The notes under the pieces are model-generated. The model ran no database searches. It saw only the letters and a program-made list of their open reading frames with translations, and was not told the origin of the DNA. Shown here in pieces: positions 39,576 through 47,753 of a stretch of DNA of 64,000 nt. Each line of letters starts with the position of its first letter. Position 1 is the stretch's first letter. The position numbers and the translations under genes were made by a program. The stretch comes from Bacteroides faecichinchillae JCM 17102 (GTDB taxonomy: Bacteria > Bacteroidota > Bacteroidia > Bacteroidales > Bacteroidaceae): contig NZ_BAKK01000008.1 of the NCBI RefSeq assembly GCF_000614145.1, positions 84,377 through 148,376 of the forward strand, given 5' to 3'.

Positions 39576-40103
39576 CTACCATTGTAATGTCAGATTATAA
39601 TCTGGTTCAGGAATAATCTGCATTGCAATTTGGGCACAGGCTTCTGCATCTGCCAGTGCATGGTGATGATTGGTTAAGTCATATCCACATTTTGCTGCAA
39701 CTGTATGTAATTGGTGATTGGGGAGTTCGTTTTTGAATATTTTCCGGGAAGCCCGGCAAGTACAATAAAACTTATAATCCGGATAGGTCATCTTATAGAC
39801 TTCATAAACAGCTTTTAAACATCCTTCATCAAAAGGACTATTGTGTGCTACGAGTGGCAGACCTTGGATATGGGGTGCTATTTCCAACCAGACGGTAGGA
39901 AAGTCATTAGCTTCTGCCGTATCAATGGCTGTCAAACCATGAACAGCAGTAGTCCATCGTGTATAGTAATTAGGACGGGGACGAATGAGACTGTATATTC
40001 TGTTTACAATCTTTCCGTTCCGTACAATAACTATTCCGACACTACATACGCTGGTACGTTGTTCATTTGCGGTTTCAAAATCAATGGCTACAAAGTTTCT
40101 CAT
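39576..40103 (-). CDS. DEDDh 3'-5' exonuclease (DNA polymerase III epsilon-like)
   Basis: 175 residues. Exo I FVAIDFETAN (Asp/Glu), Exo II LVAHNSPFDEGCL, Exo III HHALADAEACAQIA with the catalytic His and Asp, i.e. a complete DEDDh site. It lacks other domains, so it is a stand-alone proofreading-type or RNase T-like nuclease rather than a DnaQ with polymerase-binding tail. A -7 box (minus-strand TATCTTTG at 40143-40136) lies 33 bases upstream. Confidence 0.88.
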   Translation of the reverse strand: MRNFVAIDFETANEQRTSVCSVGIVIVRNGKIVNRIYSLIRPRPNYYTRWTTAVHGLTAIDTAEANDFPTVWLEIAPHIQGLPLVAHNSPFDEGCLKAVYEVYKMTYPDYKFYCTCRASRKIFKNELPNHQLHTVAAKCGYDLTNHHHALADAEACAQIAMQIIPEPDYNLTLQW

Positions 40104-40135
40104 TAATCTCCTGCTGCATTTAAAAAACTAAATCA

Positions 40136-40143
40136 CAAAGATA
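40136..40143 (-). promoter_or_regulatory. -7 box of the exonuclease gene
   Basis: Minus-strand TATCTTTG; -33 not seen. Confidence 0.4.
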
Positions 40144-40321
40144 TTCTTTTTCTTTTCAATAACTTACCTTTGCAATACAATAATTAATTTATATCTTTAT
40201 TGTCTAGTGATTATTCATGTGGCTATAAGATGCAGAATCGTAGGCTGTTTTCTCAGTTCAGAACCCAATCTTTTCTTTAAAAAGTGTAATAGATATTACG
40301 TTTCTTTTATTTCTAATCCTT

Positions 40322-40329
40322 TATCTTTG
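40322..40329 (+). promoter_or_regulatory. -7 box of the nrf operon
   Basis: TATCTTTG, 17 bases before the nrfH start. The -33 region is poor, consistent with an activator-dependent promoter. A convergent CRP/FNR gene at the other end of the operon is a candidate activator. Confidence 0.5.
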
Positions 40330-40346
40330 TGAAAAAATCTTTTTAT

Positions 40347-40939
40347 ATGATGAAGTTTCCAATTCTAAATCGAATATTCCCTTCGTATAGGTGGAAAGTG
40401 ACAGCAATCATTATTACCGGTATTATTGTAGGCGGAGGGGGCTTATTCATGTATCAGCTTCGTGTACATACTTATTTGGGTGATGATCCGGCAGCTGTGT
40501 GAACTGTCATATCATGGCACCATATTATGCGACCTGGTTTCATAGTTCTCATGCCCGGAATGCGACTTGCAATGATTGTCATGTACCTCATAAAAATGCA
40601 GTAAAGAAATGGGTATTCAAAGGTATGGATGGAATGAAACATGTAGCCGCATTCCTTACGAAAAGTGAACCGCAGGTAATTCAGGCTCATGAAGCCAGTT
40701 CTCAAGTGATTATGAATAACTGTATTCGTTGCCATACACAATTGAATATGGAAATTGTGAAGACGGGAAAGATAGACTATATGATGTCACAAGTTGGAGA
40801 AGGAAAAGCCTGTTGGGATTGTCATCGTGATGTACCTCATGGTGGAAAGAACTCACTTTCCGGTACTCCGGCGGCTATCGTACCTTATCCGAAATCTCCT
40901 GTACCAGAGTGGCTTCGGAAAATGATGAATGATCAATAA
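40347..40939 (+). pseudogene. nrfH: Cytochrome c nitrite reductase small subunit, frameshifted
   Basis: Membrane-anchored tetraheme quinol oxidase that feeds electrons to NrfA. The first ~50 codons give the anchor helix (VTAIIITGIIVGGGGLFMY) and HTYLGDDPAA, then a stop. In another frame the protein continues CVNCH, CNDCH, CIRCH and CWDCH, the four heme sites, to the end. Restoring one base near 40493-40496 (GCT TGT instead of GCTGT) gives an intact ~198-residue NrfH. Two adjacent ATGs (40347 and 40350) are equally good starts. As the following nrfA is intact and co-oriented, a sequencing indel is likely. Confidence 0.85.
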
Positions 40940-40972
40940 TACAACATAAATAAAATAGAAAAACAATATATA

Positions 40973-42457
40973 ATGATGGAAAAGAAATTAAAATCATGGC
41001 AAGGATGGCTATTGTTCGGAGGTTCAATGGTTATTGTTTTTGTTTTGGGATTGTGTGTTTCTGCGCTGATGGAACGGAGAGCGGAAGTAGCAAGTATATT
41101 CAATAATCGTAAAAACGTTATCAAAGGAATTGAGGCTCGTAACGAACGCTATAATGATGATTTTCCTCGTGAATATCAGACGTGGATGGAAACAGCCAAG
41201 ACAGATTTTGAAAGTGAGTTTAATGGGAATGTAGCAGTTGATGTGTTGGAGAAACGTCCTGAGATGGTTGTTCTCTGGGCCGGATACGCATTCTCTAAGG
41301 ATTATTCTACTCCGCGCGGACACATGCATGCAATTGAAGATATAACTGCATCTCTGCGTACTGGAGCACCTATGAATCCGACCGAAGGTCCTCAACCTTC
41401 TACTTGTTGGACATGTAAAAGCCCGGATGTTCCTCGTATGATGGAAGCTCTTGGCGTAGATTCATTTTATCATAATAAATGGGCTGCATTTGGGGATGAA
41501 ATAGTGAATCCGATCGGGTGTTCTGATTGTCACGATTCGGAAACAATGAATCTTCATATCAGTCGTCCGGCTTTGATTGAGGCTTTCCAACGTCAAGGTA
41601 AGGATATCACAAAAGCTACTCCGCAAGAAATGCGTTCACTGGTATGTGCACAGTGTCATGTAGAATATTATTTCAAAGGTGATGGCAAATATCTGACATT
41701 CCCTTGGGATAAAGGTTTCACAGTAGAAGATATGGAAGCATATTATGATGAGGCAGGTTTTTATGATTATATTCACAAGTTGAGTCGCACTCCGATTTTG
41801 AAAGCTCAACATCCTGATTATGAAATAGCACAGATGGGGATTCATGGGCAGAGAGGTGTTTCTTGTGCAGACTGTCACATGCCGTATAAGAGTGAAGGTG
41901 GTGTAAAATTTAGTGATCACCATATACAAAGTCCGTTGGCAATGATAGATCGTACTTGTCAGGCTTGTCATCGCGAGAATGAAGAAACATTGCGAAACAA
42001 CGTTTACGAACGCCAACACAAAGCGAATGAAATCCGTAATCGTTTGGAACAGGAACTTGCAAAAGCACATATCGAAGCAAAATATGCTTGGGATGCGGGA
42101 GCTACAGAAGACCAGATGAAAGATGTACTTGCTTTGATTCGTCAGGCACAATGGCGTTGGGATTTTGGAGTTGCTTCACATGGTGGTTCGTTTCACGCTC
42201 CTCAGGAAATTCAAAGAATACTTTCTCATGGACTTGATCGGGCTATGCAAGCTCGTTTGGCAGTATCCAAAGTATTAGTCAAGAATGGTTTTATAGAAGA
42301 AGTTCCAATGCCTGATCTTTCTACTAAAGCGAAAGCACAGCAATATATTGGTTTGGATATGGATGCAGAAAAGGCAGCAAAAGAGAAATTCCTGAATACA
42401 ACAGTTCCTGCCTGGTTGCAGAAAGCAAAGGCAACAGGTCGTTTGGTACAGAAATAA
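40973..42457 (+). CDS. nrfA: Ammonia-forming cytochrome c nitrite reductase
   Basis: Pentaheme periplasmic enzyme reducing nitrite to ammonium with six electrons; 494 residues. An N-terminal anchor/signal helix (~10-32) is uncleaved-looking. Heme sites: CWTCK (the Lys-ligated active-site heme unique to NrfA), CSDCH, CAQCH, CADCH and CQACH. Conserved Tyr/His active-site neighbours (VEYYFKGDG, GIHGQRG, SDHHIQSP) are present. Part of nrfH-nrfA-resB-like-ccsA, giving a complete ammonification branch plus the cytochrome assembly pair. Confidence 0.96.
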   Translation: MMEKKLKSWQGWLLFGGSMVIVFVLGLCVSALMERRAEVASIFNNRKNVIKGIEARNERYNDDFPREYQTWMETAKTDFESEFNGNVAVDVLEKRPEMVVLWAGYAFSKDYSTPRGHMHAIEDITASLRTGAPMNPTEGPQPSTCWTCKSPDVPRMMEALGVDSFYHNKWAAFGDEIVNPIGCSDCHDSETMNLHISRPALIEAFQRQGKDITKATPQEMRSLVCAQCHVEYYFKGDGKYLTFPWDKGFTVEDMEAYYDEAGFYDYIHKLSRTPILKAQHPDYEIAQMGIHGQRGVSCADCHMPYKSEGGVKFSDHHIQSPLAMIDRTCQACHRENEETLRNNVYERQHKANEIRNRLEQELAKAHIEAKYAWDAGATEDQMKDVLALIRQAQWRWDFGVASHGGSFHAPQEIQRILSHGLDRAMQARLAVSKVLVKNGFIEEVPMPDLSTKAKAQQYIGLDMDAEKAAKEKFLNTTVPAWLQKAKATGRLVQK

Positions 42458-42467
42458 AAACAGATAT

Positions 42468-43703
42468 ATGTGGAGTAAACCGTGGAGTTATAAAGAAGGT
42501 CTGTTGATTGGTATGGGCTTGCTGGTAACAGGATTTCTGTTGCATGTGACTGTAGGAGCTATCAATTGGAACTTATTCGCCTATCCGGTCAATGTGATTG
42601 TATTAATAGTTTATATTATCGGACTAGTCAGTATGCATCTTCTTCATAAACGCGTTTACTTGTTTGGATGGCTGAGTCATTATTCTGCGGCAGTTTCCTC
42701 CTTAGTATGGGTGACATTGCTGACAGTAATGATGGGACTTATCCGACAAGCTTCTTCCGGTAATTCTCCTGGGGATATCTTGGGCTTTTCCCGAATGATT
42801 TCGTCCTGGTCTTTTGTGCTACTCTATTTCTGGATGGTTACGGTTTTGGGATTAACCATCCTTCGTGTCGGCTTTCCTTTGAAAGTAAGCAAATTATCTT
42901 TCTTGCTTAATCATATAGGGCTATTCATAGCTTTGATAACTGCTACTTTGGGAAATGCCGATCTGCAACGACTGAAGATGACGACACAGATAGGAAATAC
43001 AGAATGGCGGGCTTCTGACGAACAGGGACAATTAATAGAACTGCCGTTGGCCATCGAATTGAAGGATTTTACGATTGATGAGTATCCTCCCAAACTGATG
43101 CTGATTGACAATGAAACGGGAAGTGCGATTCCTGAAAAATCTCCTGTTCATCTCTTACTTGAAGAAAATGTGACTGATGGAGCATTGCAGGATTGGCAAC
43201 TAACAATCTTGCAATCTATTCCGACGGCTGCCTCTGTGACTACTGAAGATACATTGAAATTTACGGATTTTCACTCCATGGGAGCAACGTATGCCGTTTA
43301 TTTGAAAGCTGTGAATCAGAAGAAACAGTTAACTAGAGAAGGGTGGGTTAGTTGTGGCAGTTTCCTTTTTCCATATAAAGCATTACGTCTTGATTCATTG
43401 ACCAGTCTTGTAATGCCGGAACGTGAACCTCAGCGTTTTGCCTCGGACGTAAAAGTCTATACGCAGACAGGAAAGATTACGGAAGCGACCATAGAAGTAA
43501 ACCGTCCGTTAGAGTTGGAAGGGTGGAAGATTTATCAATTAAGTTACGATGAATTGAAAGGGCGGTGGAGCGATATTAGTGTCTTTGAGTTGGTTCGGGA
43601 TCCTTGGCTACCTGCAGTTTATACAGGAATTGTAATGATGATGATCGGAGCTATCTGTTTGTTTGTGAATGCTCAGAAGAGGAAAGAGGAGGAAAAAGTA
43701 TGA
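42468..43703 (+). CDS. ResB-like cytochrome c biogenesis protein
   Basis: 411 residues. Four membrane segments (about 12-30, 36-56, 65-85, 105-140 region, and a last one near 380-400) flank a large periplasmic beta-rich domain. This matches the ResB/CcsB partner of system II cytochrome c maturation, which keeps apocytochrome reduced and docks it to CcsA. Signature RVGFPLKVSKLSFLLNHIGLFIAL is typical of the Bacteroidetes versions. Its stop overlaps the next start (ATGA). Confidence 0.85.
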   Translation: MWSKPWSYKEGLLIGMGLLVTGFLLHVTVGAINWNLFAYPVNVIVLIVYIIGLVSMHLLHKRVYLFGWLSHYSAAVSSLVWVTLLTVMMGLIRQASSGNSPGDILGFSRMISSWSFVLLYFWMVTVLGLTILRVGFPLKVSKLSFLLNHIGLFIALITATLGNADLQRLKMTTQIGNTEWRASDEQGQLIELPLAIELKDFTIDEYPPKLMLIDNETGSAIPEKSPVHLLLEENVTDGALQDWQLTILQSIPTAASVTTEDTLKFTDFHSMGATYAVYLKAVNQKKQLTREGWVSCGSFLFPYKALRLDSLTSLVMPEREPQRFASDVKVYTQTGKITEATIEVNRPLELEGWKIYQLSYDELKGRWSDISVFELVRDPWLPAVYTGIVMMMIGAICLFVNAQKRKEEEKV

Positions 43704-44491
43704 GTTGGGAACATTTCATCTTATTTGCAATAGCGGCACTTATCTGTTGGGGATTAGGAGCGTTTACTGCCTGGCGTGGAAAGAAAACGGGATGGTCGTA
43801 TGGATTTACTATACTGGGATTGGCTATCTTCTTCAGTTTTATCATTGGTTTCTGGTTGTCTCTGGAACGTCCTCCGATGCGTACAATGGGAGAGACTCGG
43901 CTGTGGTACTCTTTTTTCCTGCCACTTGCTGGATTGATAACCTATAGCCGTTGGAAGTATAAATGGATTCTTAGTTTCAGTTTTATCCTTTCACTAGTAT
44001 TTATCTGTATTAATATTTTTAAGCCAGAGATTCATAATAAGACCTTGATGCCTGCTCTTCAAAGTCCATGGTTTCCTCCTCATGTGATTGTGTATATGTT
44101 TGCTTATGCCATGTTAGGGGCGGCAACGGTGATGGCAATTTATTTACTTTGGTTCAAAAAAAAGACCATCGAACGGAAAGAAGTGGATTTGTGTGATAAC
44201 CTCACTTATGTTGGTTTTGCATTTATGACATTGGGTATGCTTACAGGAGCAGTCTGGGCAAAAGAAGCTTGGGGACATTATTGGGCATGGGATCCAAAAG
44301 AGACATGGGCGGCAGCTACTTGGTTTGCTTATCTGATATATATTCATTTCAGATTGGGGAAACCCTTGCAGGTTCGCCCGGCATTAATTATTCTTTTAGT
44401 CTCATTCGTATTATTGCAAATGTGCTGGTATGGAATTAATTATCTTCCATCTGCACAGGGAGTCAGTGTACATATTTATAACTTAAATTGA
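43700..44491 (+). CDS. ccsA: CcsA/ResC-like cytochrome c assembly protein (heme handling)
   Basis: 263 residues, about eight membrane helices. The tryptophan-rich heme-binding loop WGHYWAWDPKETWAAATW is the WWD motif of CcsA/CcmC/CcmF proteins. Start taken at 43700, where ATGA overlaps the ResB stop; the longer in-frame ATG at 43604 overlaps 100 bases of the previous gene and is rejected. With the ResB-like protein it makes a system II heme-attachment complex for NrfA and NrfH. Confidence 0.93.
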   Translation: MSWEHFILFAIAALICWGLGAFTAWRGKKTGWSYGFTILGLAIFFSFIIGFWLSLERPPMRTMGETRLWYSFFLPLAGLITYSRWKYKWILSFSFILSLVFICINIFKPEIHNKTLMPALQSPWFPPHVIVYMFAYAMLGAATVMAIYLLWFKKKTIERKEVDLCDNLTYVGFAFMTLGMLTGAVWAKEAWGHYWAWDPKETWAAATWFAYLIYIHFRLGKPLQVRPALIILLVSFVLLQMCWYGINYLPSAQGVSVHIYNLN

Positions 44492-44499
44492 AATAATAG

Positions 44500-45776
44500 A
44501 TGAAAACACTTTATTGGTCATTTATTCTTATGCTATTGCCAAGCATGGCATATACACAAAACACAGAGAAAGAGAATGAATTTACGATGTCCATGCAAAT
44601 CAGACCTCGTGCCGAGTATAGGAATGGAGCTTTGTTTCCTCGGAATGAAGGGCAGAAGGCTGCATCCTTTATCAATAATCGTGCCCGCTTGTCTATGGAT
44701 TATAAGCGCTCGGATCTGGAAATCAAAATGTCTGCTCAGCATGTCGGTGTCTGGGGACAAGATCCGCAGATTGACAAGAACGGACGTTTCATCTTGAATG
44801 AGGCTTGGACGAAACTGAATTTCGGACAGGGATTTTTTGCACAACTAGGTCGTCAAACATTGGTTTATGATGACGAGCGTATCTTAGGAGGGTTGGATTG
44901 GAATGTGGCCGGTCGATATCATGATGCGTTGAAGTTAGGATATACCAATAAAAATAATGAACTTCACCTTATCCTCGCTTTCAATCAGAATGATGAAAAA
45001 AAGATAGGTGGTACTTATTATAATGACGCTATCGGACAACCTTACAAGAATATGCAAACAGTTTGGTATCACTATAAAGCAAATAAAGTTCCGTTTGATG
45101 CTTCTCTGCTATTTATGAATCTGGGATTAGAAACGGGAGATGCAGCTACACAGGACTCTCATACCCGTTACTTGCAAACAATGGGAACTTATCTCACATA
45201 TAAGAATAATAGTTGGAACTTAGATGGTGCTTTCTACTATCAGATGGGTAAGAATAAAAATACGGAGAAAGTTTCAGCTTTGATGGGAAATGTACAGGCT
45301 GCTTATACTTTTAATCAGACATGGGGAGCGGTAATCAGCTTGATTATTTAAGTGGTGATAAAGGTAATGGAGATAAATATAAAGCTTTTGATCCTCTTTA
45401 CGGGACGCATCATAAGTTTTACGGAGGAATGGATTACTTCTATGCTTCTTTGTTTAAAGACGGATTTGCACCGGGGCTTGTGGATAGTCGTGTTGGAGTC
45501 TGTTTCCATGCATCTACCAAAGTAGATATGGAACTGAATTATCACTATTTTACCACTGCGGTTAAACTAGCGGATTTGAGCAAATCATTAGGCTCAGAGG
45601 TTGATTATCAGATTAATTGGGTAGTTATGAAAGATGTGAAACTGTCTGCTGGATATTCTTTCATGCGTGGTACAAAAACAATGGATGTAGTGAAAGGAGG
45701 AGATCATAAAAGTTGGCAGGACTGGGGATGGGTCTCGCTGAATATAAATCCGAAAGTTTTATTCGTAAAATGGTAA
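44500..45776 (+). pseudogene. Alginate-export/porin-like outer-membrane barrel, frameshifted
   Basis: Signal peptide (~1-19, AYT-Q) and a barrel opening with MQIRPRAEYRNGALFP and LNEAWTKLNFGQGFFAQLGRQTL, as in alginate-export or phosphate-selective porin-like proteins. After FNQTWGA the frame ends; the continuation SGNQLDYLSGDKGNGDKYKAFDPLYGTHH runs in the other frame to a C terminus ...LFVKW with a terminal aromatic. One base (an A in GGGGAAGC) is missing near 45325. Repaired length ~425 residues. Last gene of the nrf run; it may pass nitrite or ammonium across the outer membrane (inference). Confidence 0.75.
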
Positions 45777-45802
45777 CAAGCATATCTTATATAATTTCAA
45801 AT

Positions 45803-45890
45803 TGTGCCACTTCGGTGGCACAGTTGTGTCGGTAAGATGGTACGACTGTGTCACTAGGGTGGCATAAGTGTGCCATCAAGGTGGCACAAC
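45803..45890. repeat. Four tandem 22-bp units, each a hairpin-forming GTGCCAC-type palindrome
   Basis: Units begin with TGTG(C/T)C at 45803, 45825, 45847 and 45869. Unit 1 is TGTGCCAC-TTCG-GTGGCACA (8-bp perfect stem closed by C-UUCG-G as RNA), and unit 4 is TGTGCCA-TCAAGG-TGGCACA. Unit 3 pairs with two G-U wobbles; unit 2 is degenerate. It lies between convergent porin and CRP/FNR genes. Confidence 0.8.
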
Positions 45891-46004
45891 ATTGTTTATT
45901 AAATAGGAAATAATGTTGTAATACTACTCTACAGAATAGGGCACCTATTGAACTAAAATAAAATGAATAGATAATGAGTGAGTGCCCCGTAAACAGGGGA
46001 TGAT

Positions 46005-46694
46005 TTAAATGTATTTTTCTAATGCCGTTTGGTTCAAAATCTCTATTCGCTTTCCTTCCATTGTGATTAGTTGTTCCTTGATCATTTTATTGATTTCTTT
46101 GGATAAAGCAGGACGTGTTACGTTTAGATATTCGGCCAATTGAGACTGAGTGTGCATAATATTCACTATCAAAGAGTCCTTCTTCTTATGCTCAAACAGG
46201 TAAACAATGAATCTTTCCCGCACAGTCTTACGTGAAAGAGGTTTTAATCGAGATACTGTGCAAATGTTGCAATTACCAGCAATACATAGAAAATTATGCA
46301 GTACTTGAGGGTCTTGACTGATGACTTTGAAAGTCGATTCTTTAGTAGCCATCAACACTACACTATTTTCAATAGCTGTGAAAGTGGCAGGTAGTGTATT
46401 GTTTGAGTTAAACAGATGGGGAGTGGCAAAAGTGCGTGGAGCAATGATGTATTCAATCATCACTTCATTTCCTAGTCCGTCGATAATGTCAGTACGCAAT
46501 TTCCCCTCTAACAATACAAAGAGCTTATTACAAGGTGTACCTTGCATAACGACAATTTCCTTTTTATCTGCTTCATAAACCACAAACTCCAACTTATCAA
46601 GCAAAGAGTGCTTGATATTTAAGGGTAATTCCTGAAAAAGAGGAATTTTAAATAACTTTTCTTTATGCGAATCGGATAGCGGGATCTTTCTCAT
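46005..46694 (-). CDS. CRP/FNR-family transcriptional regulator
   Basis: About 229 residues from the ATG at 46694. Residues ~15-130 are a cyclic-nucleotide-binding-like beta roll (EIVVMQGTPCNKLFVLLEGKL...), and the C-terminal helix-turn-helix reads TQSQLAEYLNVTRPALSKEINKM. A -7 box at 46727-46720 lies between this ATG and an in-frame ATG at 46820, which supports the shorter start. Cysteines GNCNIC are near the dimer helix and not in the N-terminal FNR cluster position. It converges on the nrf operon and may regulate it; such regulators in Bacteroides act in nitrosative/anaerobic responses. Confidence 0.88.
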   Translation of the reverse strand: MRKIPLSDSHKEKLFKIPLFQELPLNIKHSLLDKLEFVVYEADKKEIVVMQGTPCNKLFVLLEGKLRTDIIDGLGNEVMIEYIIAPRTFATPHLFNSNNTLPATFTAIENSVVLMATKESTFKVISQDPQVLHNFLCIAGNCNICTVSRLKPLSRKTVRERFIVYLFEHKKKDSLIVNIMHTQSQLAEYLNVTRPALSKEINKMIKEQLITMEGKRIEILNQTALEKYI

Positions 46695-46719
46695 TGTTTT
46701 GTGATATTGTGTAATAGGA

Positions 46720-46727
46720 CAAAGATA
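46720..46727 (-). promoter_or_regulatory. -7 box of the CRP/FNR regulator gene
   Basis: Minus-strand TATCTTTG 26 bases before the ATG; no good -33. Confidence 0.45.
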
Positions 46728-46844
46728 GAAATTATAAATGGCTCGGAAAAATTTTTCTTCTTTTTGTTGCTTGTTTGGAGCTTGTTGGTGAGTCTGGGAG
46801 TTAAGAATTCCCTTCTTCATTTAGAACTAATTTCTGGCTAAGTA

Positions 46845-46875
46845 TTTGATCTGCCATAGAATTATCCTAATTTTG
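46845..46875 (+). promoter_or_regulatory. Promoter of the MBL hydrolase / tricorn-like unit
   Basis: TTTG (46845-46848), 19-base spacer, TAATTTTG (46868-46875): a full Bacteroides promoter. The ATG at 46917 follows; the earlier in-frame ATG-like start at 46875 would overlap the -7 box and is rejected. Confidence 0.8.
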
Positions 46876-46916
46876 TGGCAGAACTTTTTGTTGGGTATAA
46901 TTCTAAAATCAAAATC

Positions 46917-47744
46917 ATGGGATATACAATAACCACCCTTGTAGAGAATTGTGTCTATGGACGCAAATTGCAAGCTGAACATGGGCTATCTCTTTATATT
47001 GAGGCCTCCGGTTATCGATTGCTCTTTGATACAGGTGCATCCGATCTGTTCATACGTAATGCGCGTTTGTTACATATTGATCTGCAAACAGTAGATTATT
47101 TGATTCTTTCTCATGGTCATAGTGACCATACAGGCGGGTTACGTTATTTTCTGGAATTGAATAGCCGAGCAACAGTCGTTTGTAAACGAGAAGTTTTTTC
47201 TCCGAAATTTAAGGATGATCGTGAGAATGGAATCAAACATACACAGACATTCGAAATTTCCCGCTTTCGTTTCATTGATGACCAAACAGAACTTGTTCCC
47301 GGAGTTTTTCTTTTCCCGTCTTTTGAGATTGTAGATCAAGAAGACACTCATTTTGAACGTTTTTGGGTACAGCAGGAAGAGGGCCGTAAAATACCTGATA
47401 CCTTTCAGGATGAATTGGCGGTGGCTTTGGTTGATTCTAAGGGGCTGAATGTGCTAAGTGCATGTTCTCACCGCGGAATTACGAATATATTGCGGACTAT
47501 ACAGGAGGCATTTCCCGGACTCTCTTGTAATCTGGTATTAGGTGGCTTTCATATTCATAATGCGGAAGAGCAGAAATATCGGGTGATTGCGAGTTACTTA
47601 AGGAACTTTTTACCTCTTCAAATAGGTGTTTGTCATTGTACAGGGGTAGATAAGTATGCATTCTTTTATCGGGATTTTGGGGAGAGAATATTCTATAACT
47701 ATACAGGAAGAATTATCCAAACTGATTTGAAAAATAATATATAA
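46917..47744 (+). CDS. MBL-fold metallohydrolase
   Basis: 275 residues. The motif LILSHGHSDHTGGL supplies the HxHxDH metal ligands, and LLFDTGASDLFIRNA and SACSHRGITNILRTI are typical of the COG1237 branch that includes archaeal beta-RFA-P synthase-like proteins; the C-terminal His is in GGFHIHNAEE and CHCTGVDKY. No signal peptide, so cytoplasmic. Substrate unknown. It is 10 bases before the tricorn-like protease gene under the same promoter. Confidence 0.88.
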   Translation: MGYTITTLVENCVYGRKLQAEHGLSLYIEASGYRLLFDTGASDLFIRNARLLHIDLQTVDYLILSHGHSDHTGGLRYFLELNSRATVVCKREVFSPKFKDDRENGIKHTQTFEISRFRFIDDQTELVPGVFLFPSFEIVDQEDTHFERFWVQQEEGRKIPDTFQDELAVALVDSKGLNVLSACSHRGITNILRTIQEAFPGLSCNLVLGGFHIHNAEEQKYRVIASYLRNFLPLQIGVCHCTGVDKYAFFYRDFGERIFYNYTGRIIQTDLKNNI

Positions 47745-47753
47745 TTGATTGAT

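Noticed and set aside
40165..40172. Second plus-strand promoter (TACCTTTG) ahead of nrfH
   Set aside because: No -33 match and no gene or RNA structure between it and the nrf -7 box; may be a chance match.
43604..43699. N-terminal extension of CcsA
   Set aside because: It overlaps the ResB-like gene by 100 bases and adds a non-membrane stretch unlike CcsA; ATGA coupling at 43700 is better.
45803..45890. CRISPR array or simple terminator
   Set aside because: No spacers, four hairpins in tandem, and no T-tract after the stems.
46695..46820. N-terminal extension of the CRP/FNR regulator
   Set aside because: A -7 promoter box lies inside it, and the extension is unlike the family.
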